NCBI GenBank assembly: GCA_945870175.1
Contig: CAMBRJ010000102.1
Coordinates: 1-8,333 of the forward strand
DNA: 8,333 bases
Direction: 5' to 3'
Source: Gemmatimonas phototrophica
GTDB taxonomy: Bacteria; Gemmatimonadota; Gemmatimonadetes; Gemmatimonadales; Gemmatimonadaceae
Shown here: piece by piece, positions 5,788 to 8,333 of the stretch
Position numbering within the stretch: position 1 is the first letter of the stretch
Layout: each line of letters starts with the position of its first letter
Program-made: the position numbers and the translations under genes
The notes under the pieces: generated by a model
The model's input: the letters and a program-made list of their open reading frames with translations, nothing else
Databases searched by the model: none
Told to the model about the DNA's origin: nothing

Positions 5788-6534
5788 ATGCCGTCCACCG
5801 CACTTGGCGAGTTTATCGGAACACTCGTACTGATTTTGCTCGGCAATGGTGTGGTGGCCGGTGTGCTGTTGGAGAAGTCGAAAGCATACGGCGCGGGATG
5901 GATGGTCATCACCGCTGGTTGGGCGTTCGCGGTGCTTTGCGGCGTGCTGGTGGCGGTGGCGCTTGGCGCGCCGGGTGAACTCAACCCCGCGGTCACGTTC
6001 GCGAATGTGGTGGCGGGCACGCGAACCGTGCCCGACGCCCTCGCGCATGTCGCGGCGCAAATGGCGGGGGCGATGGCCGGTGCCACCCTCGTGTGGTTGC
6101 ACTTTTTCTCGCACTGGCGTGAAACGCGCGACCAGGGCGCGATTCTCGCCTGCTTCTCCAACGCGCCGGCGATCCGACGCACCGTGCCGAATCTGATCAG
6201 TGAGATCATCGCCACGATGGTGTTGGTGCTCGTGGGAACGGCCATCGGTACTTCCGGGGTGGCGGGCGCCACGCCGGCTACCAACCTCGGCCCGGCGCTG
6301 GTCGGCGCCTTGGTCTGGGGGATTGGTCTCTCGCTGGGCGGCCCCACGGGGTACGCCATCAATCCCGCGCGCGATCTGGGGCCGCGCATCGCACACGCCC
6401 TCCTGCCGATCGCCGGCAAGGGTGGCAGTGACTGGGCATACGCCTGGATTCCTGTCGTCGGACCGCTGGTCGGTGGTGCCCTGGCGGCACTGCTCTGGTC
6501 CGCGCTATCAGCCGCAAACGGAGTACCGAAGTGA
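5788..6534 (+). CDS. MIP family aquaglyceroporin (GlpF-like)
   Basis: This is an inner-membrane channel for glycerol, water or other small neutral solutes. It has 248 residues with the internal duplication of the MIP family: half 1 with GEFIGTLVLILLGNGVVAGVLL and loop-B NPA (66-68), half 2 with SEIIATMVLVLVGTAIG and loop-E NPA (192-194). The second motif is NPARD, with D196, which marks glycerol-conducting members rather than strict water channels. R195 is the filter arginine, and W45 occupies the position expected for the GlpF filter tryptophan. Loop B reads GAPGELNPAVT instead of the usual GAHLNPAVT, with Glu in place of His two before the Asn and extra residues ahead of it. The start at 5788 follows the previous stop by 6 bases, and the 3' end overlaps the amidase gene by GTGA. 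No glycerol kinase or regulator is adjacent. Substrate is inferred from motifs only. Confidence 0.95.
   Translation: MPSTALGEFIGTLVLILLGNGVVAGVLLEKSKAYGAGWMVITAGWAFAVLCGVLVAVALGAPGELNPAVTFANVVAGTRTVPDALAHVAAQMAGAMAGATLVWLHFFSHWRETRDQGAILACFSNAPAIRRTVPNLISEIIATMVLVLVGTAIGTSGVAGATPATNLGPALVGALVWGIGLSLGGPTGYAINPARDLGPRIAHALLPIAGKGGSDWAYAWIPVVGPLVGGALAALLWSALSAANGVPK
6520..6523 (+). promoter_or_regulatory. Shine-Dalgarno site of the amidase gene
   Basis: GGAG lies inside the end of the aquaglyceroporin gene, seven bases before the GTG at 6531. It supports the GTG start, whose first bases form a GTGA overlap with the upstream TGA. Confidence 0.6.
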
Positions 6535-8333
6535 GCCTGTCCACCGGACGGTTGGTGACGGCGGCGCTCTGTGCCGCCGTTGGCATTGGTACCACCTACG
6601 TCGGCGTGGCCGGCGCGGGTCCGCTGCCGCCACTGGGTGGTTTGCTGTCGCCCGCGGTTGGCCTGTGGGCCAATGCGGTGGACGATCTGCCGGCGGAAGC
6701 CACCAGCCGGATCCCGTCGCTCGATGGGACGGTCGACGTGCGCTACGACTCGCGCAGCGTCCCGCACATCTTCGCGACCACCGATGCCGATGCGATGCGC
6801 GCGCTCGGCTACGTGACGGCGCGCGATCGGTTGTTTCAACTCGAGATTCAGTCGCGCGCCGGCGAAGGCACGCTCACCGAGTTGGTCGGCGATGCGGCCT
6901 TGCCGGCCGACCAGGAAACGCGTCGGCTTGGCATGCCGCGCTCAGCAGAACGCAAGTGGCGTGACATCGGTGAGCGCACGCCAAGCGGAAAGCTGCTGCT
7001 GGCATACGCCGAAGGCGTAAACGCGTATCGCACCGCGCTCTCGCCGGGACAGTGGCCGATGGAGTACAAGCTGCTCAATCGTGCGCCGCGTGAATGGTTG
7101 CCGCTGCACTCCGTGCATGTGCTCAACCGCATGGGCTATACGCTGGCGCGTGGACCGGGTGAACTGGAGCTGCTCGAAGCGCGCGCATTGGTCGGCGACG
7201 CGGCCGCGAACGCGCTCATGGAAGAGAACTCGCCGGTGCAGGAGCCGATCCAGCCGATGAATCGCAATGCCGCGCGCGTGGCGCTGTCGGCGATCACGGT
7301 GCCGGGCGCGCCTGACAGCATGGCGGCGCGCATGGTGGCGTCGCTGCGCTCGACGCCGGGGGCGACGTCGGCCGGCATGTCGCCGTTGTCGTGGCTGAAG
7401 GACGCCGACCCCACCGTCGAACAGGCGCGCGCGTTCGCCAGCAACAACTGGGCGGTGGCGCCGTCGCGCTCGGCCAACGGGCATGCGATGCTCGCCGGCG
7501 ATCCGCACCTCGAGCTCACGCTGCCAAGCATCTGGTACGAAGTGCACATCGTGGTGCCCGGCAGCTTCGAGATCGGCGGCGTCTCGATCCCCGGCTTGCC
7601 GGGCGTGCCTATCGGCTACTCGCGCGCGGTGGCGTGGAGTGCCACGAACACCGGCGCAGATGTGATGGACTTCTGGCGCGAGAAGGTCGATGACGACACC
7701 GCGCCCACGTCGTATGAACTCGACGGCGTGATGACGAAGTTCGCCGACACGCGCGTCGAGTCGTATCGAGATAAGGTCGGACACATCATCGACACCGACA
7801 CGATCTACTACACGCATCGCGGTCCGATGCAGCGTCAGGGACGCGAGTGGCTGTCGATGCGCTGGACCGTGCTCGAGTCGGGCAAGGAGTTAGAGGGCTA
7901 CTTCGCGGCGTTTCACGCCACGAGTGCGCCAGCCTTTCTCGATTCGATGGCGCGCTACTATCAGGCGCCGGCGCAGAACTTCATCACCGCCGATACGTCG
8001 GGCACGATCATGATCCGCTCCACTGGACGCTATCCGGTGCGGGCGGACAGCGGTCGCGGCACCGAAGTGCGCGAGGGGTGGTTCACCAAGAACGACTGGA
8101 TCGGTGACTGGCCGGTCGCGCGCTACCCGCAGGGGAAGAATCCCGCGCAAGGCTACCTCGCCTCGGCGAATCAGCAGCCGATCGATCCGCAGCAAGACGC
8201 GCTGTACCTCGGTCCCGATCCAAACTTCGAGATCTGGCGCGCGCTGCAAATCAATAGCCTGCCGCGCGCCGACAGTACGGTCACGGTCGACGAGATGCGC
8301 GGCTTCCACACCAACCCCGGCAGTGTGCGCGCC
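6531..8333 (+). CDS. Penicillin amidase family (S45) Ntn hydrolase, C-terminus off the right edge
   Basis: This is an exported amide hydrolase of the penicillin/cephalosporin/AHL acylase family, made as one precursor and self-cleaved into alpha and beta chains. 601 residues are visible and the frame is open to the last base. Residues 7-27 form a signal or anchor helix. The alpha-chain region includes VDVRYDSRSVPHIFA (68-82) and ALGYVTARDRLFQLE (91-105). A spacer (about 255-303) leads to the nucleophile: FASNNWAV, with S304 expected to become the beta-chain N-terminus after cleavage at A303|S304. Beta-chain hallmarks follow: AGDPHLEL (322-329), GVSIPGLPGVPIGYSR (350-365) and AWSATNTGADVMDFW (368-382), where N373 is the likely oxyanion-hole Asn. 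Family members are usually 750-850 residues, so 150-250 are missing. The GTG start overlaps the aquaglyceroporin stop. Natural substrate is unknown: acyl-homoserine lactones, N-acyl compounds and beta-lactam side chains are all precedents. Confidence 0.95.
   Translation, partial: MSLSTGRLVTAALCAAVGIGTTYVGVAGAGPLPPLGGLLSPAVGLWANAVDDLPAEATSRIPSLDGTVDVRYDSRSVPHIFATTDADAMRALGYVTARDRLFQLEIQSRAGEGTLTELVGDAALPADQETRRLGMPRSAERKWRDIGERTPSGKLLLAYAEGVNAYRTALSPGQWPMEYKLLNRAPREWLPLHSVHVLNRMGYTLARGPGELELLEARALVGDAAANALMEENSPVQEPIQPMNRNAARVALSAITVPGAPDSMAARMVASLRSTPGATSAGMSPLSWLKDADPTVEQARAFASNNWAVAPSRSANGHAMLAGDPHLELTLPSIWYEVHIVVPGSFEIGGVSIPGLPGVPIGYSRAVAWSATNTGADVMDFWREKVDDDTAPTSYELDGVMTKFADTRVESYRDKVGHIIDTDTIYYTHRGPMQRQGREWLSMRWTVLESGKELEGYFAAFHATSAPAFLDSMARYYQAPAQNFITADTSGTIMIRSTGRYPVRADSGRGTEVREGWFTKNDWIGDWPVARYPQGKNPAQGYLASANQQPIDPQQDALYLGPDPNFEIWRALQINSLPRADSTVTVDEMRGFHTNPGSVRA

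Noticed and set aside
5041..6396. Long minus-strand open frame (451 codons) opposite the secreted-protein and aquaglyceroporin genes
   Set aside because: It is antisense to two well-supported genes, rich in Arg, His and Gly without domain pattern, and crosses the hairpin-rich gap. High GC makes such frames common.
5778..6839. Minus-strand open frame of 353 codons under the aquaglyceroporin and amidase genes
   Set aside because: It is a shadow of two genes with clear NPA and Ntn-hydrolase motifs. Its own product is low-complexity Ala/Pro/Thr/Arg.

Overview
The window is GC-rich and densely coding, and looks like ordinary chromosome of a free-living, diderm-type bacterium. Gene content and protein style (a tad/Flp pilus locus, a NatA/NatB-like exporter, a small secreted GKW-type beta protein, a large periplasmic penicillin-amidase-family enzyme) suggest the Gemmatimonadota or a similar high-GC lineage. 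That placement is inferred from style; there is no rRNA or marker gene to confirm it. No mobile element, CRISPR array, tRNA or rRNA was seen.

Layout, left to right. (1) 1-800, minus strand: the start of a tad-type pilus operon, read right to left. It has two tandem Flp prepilin genes, then an A24 prepilin peptidase (CpaA/TadV type) that runs off the left edge. Both prepilins carry the G|AT..LEYG processing site that this peptidase class cuts. (2) 801-1423: a 620-base stretch with no convincing gene. It should hold the pilus promoter and leader and the 3' end of the ABC operon, and it has one GC-rich hairpin and one interrupted stem. (3) 1424-3693, minus strand: a two-gene ABC-2 exporter, ATPase first, then membrane subunit. 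(4) 3694-3854: a short divergent intergenic region with two dyads. (5) 3855-5000, plus strand: a MOT1-type molybdate (or sulfate) transporter standing alone, followed by a likely intrinsic terminator. (6) 5001-5397: about 400 noncoding bases rich in inverted repeats, including a perfect 14-bp dyad. (7) 5398-8333, plus strand: a tight three-gene unit made of a small secreted protein of unknown function, a GlpF-like aquaglyceroporin and a penicillin-amidase-family Ntn hydrolase that runs off the right edge.

The pilin/peptidase genes work as one pathway, and the two ABC genes encode one transporter. In the last unit the close spacing (6-base gap, then a GTGA overlap) implies co-transcription, but no shared pathway can be read from the sequence. 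I found no clearly new multi-gene system. The most unusual items are the 14-bp perfect dyad at 5121-5162, the dyads in the divergent region, and the pairing of an atypical aquaglyceroporin with an amidase.
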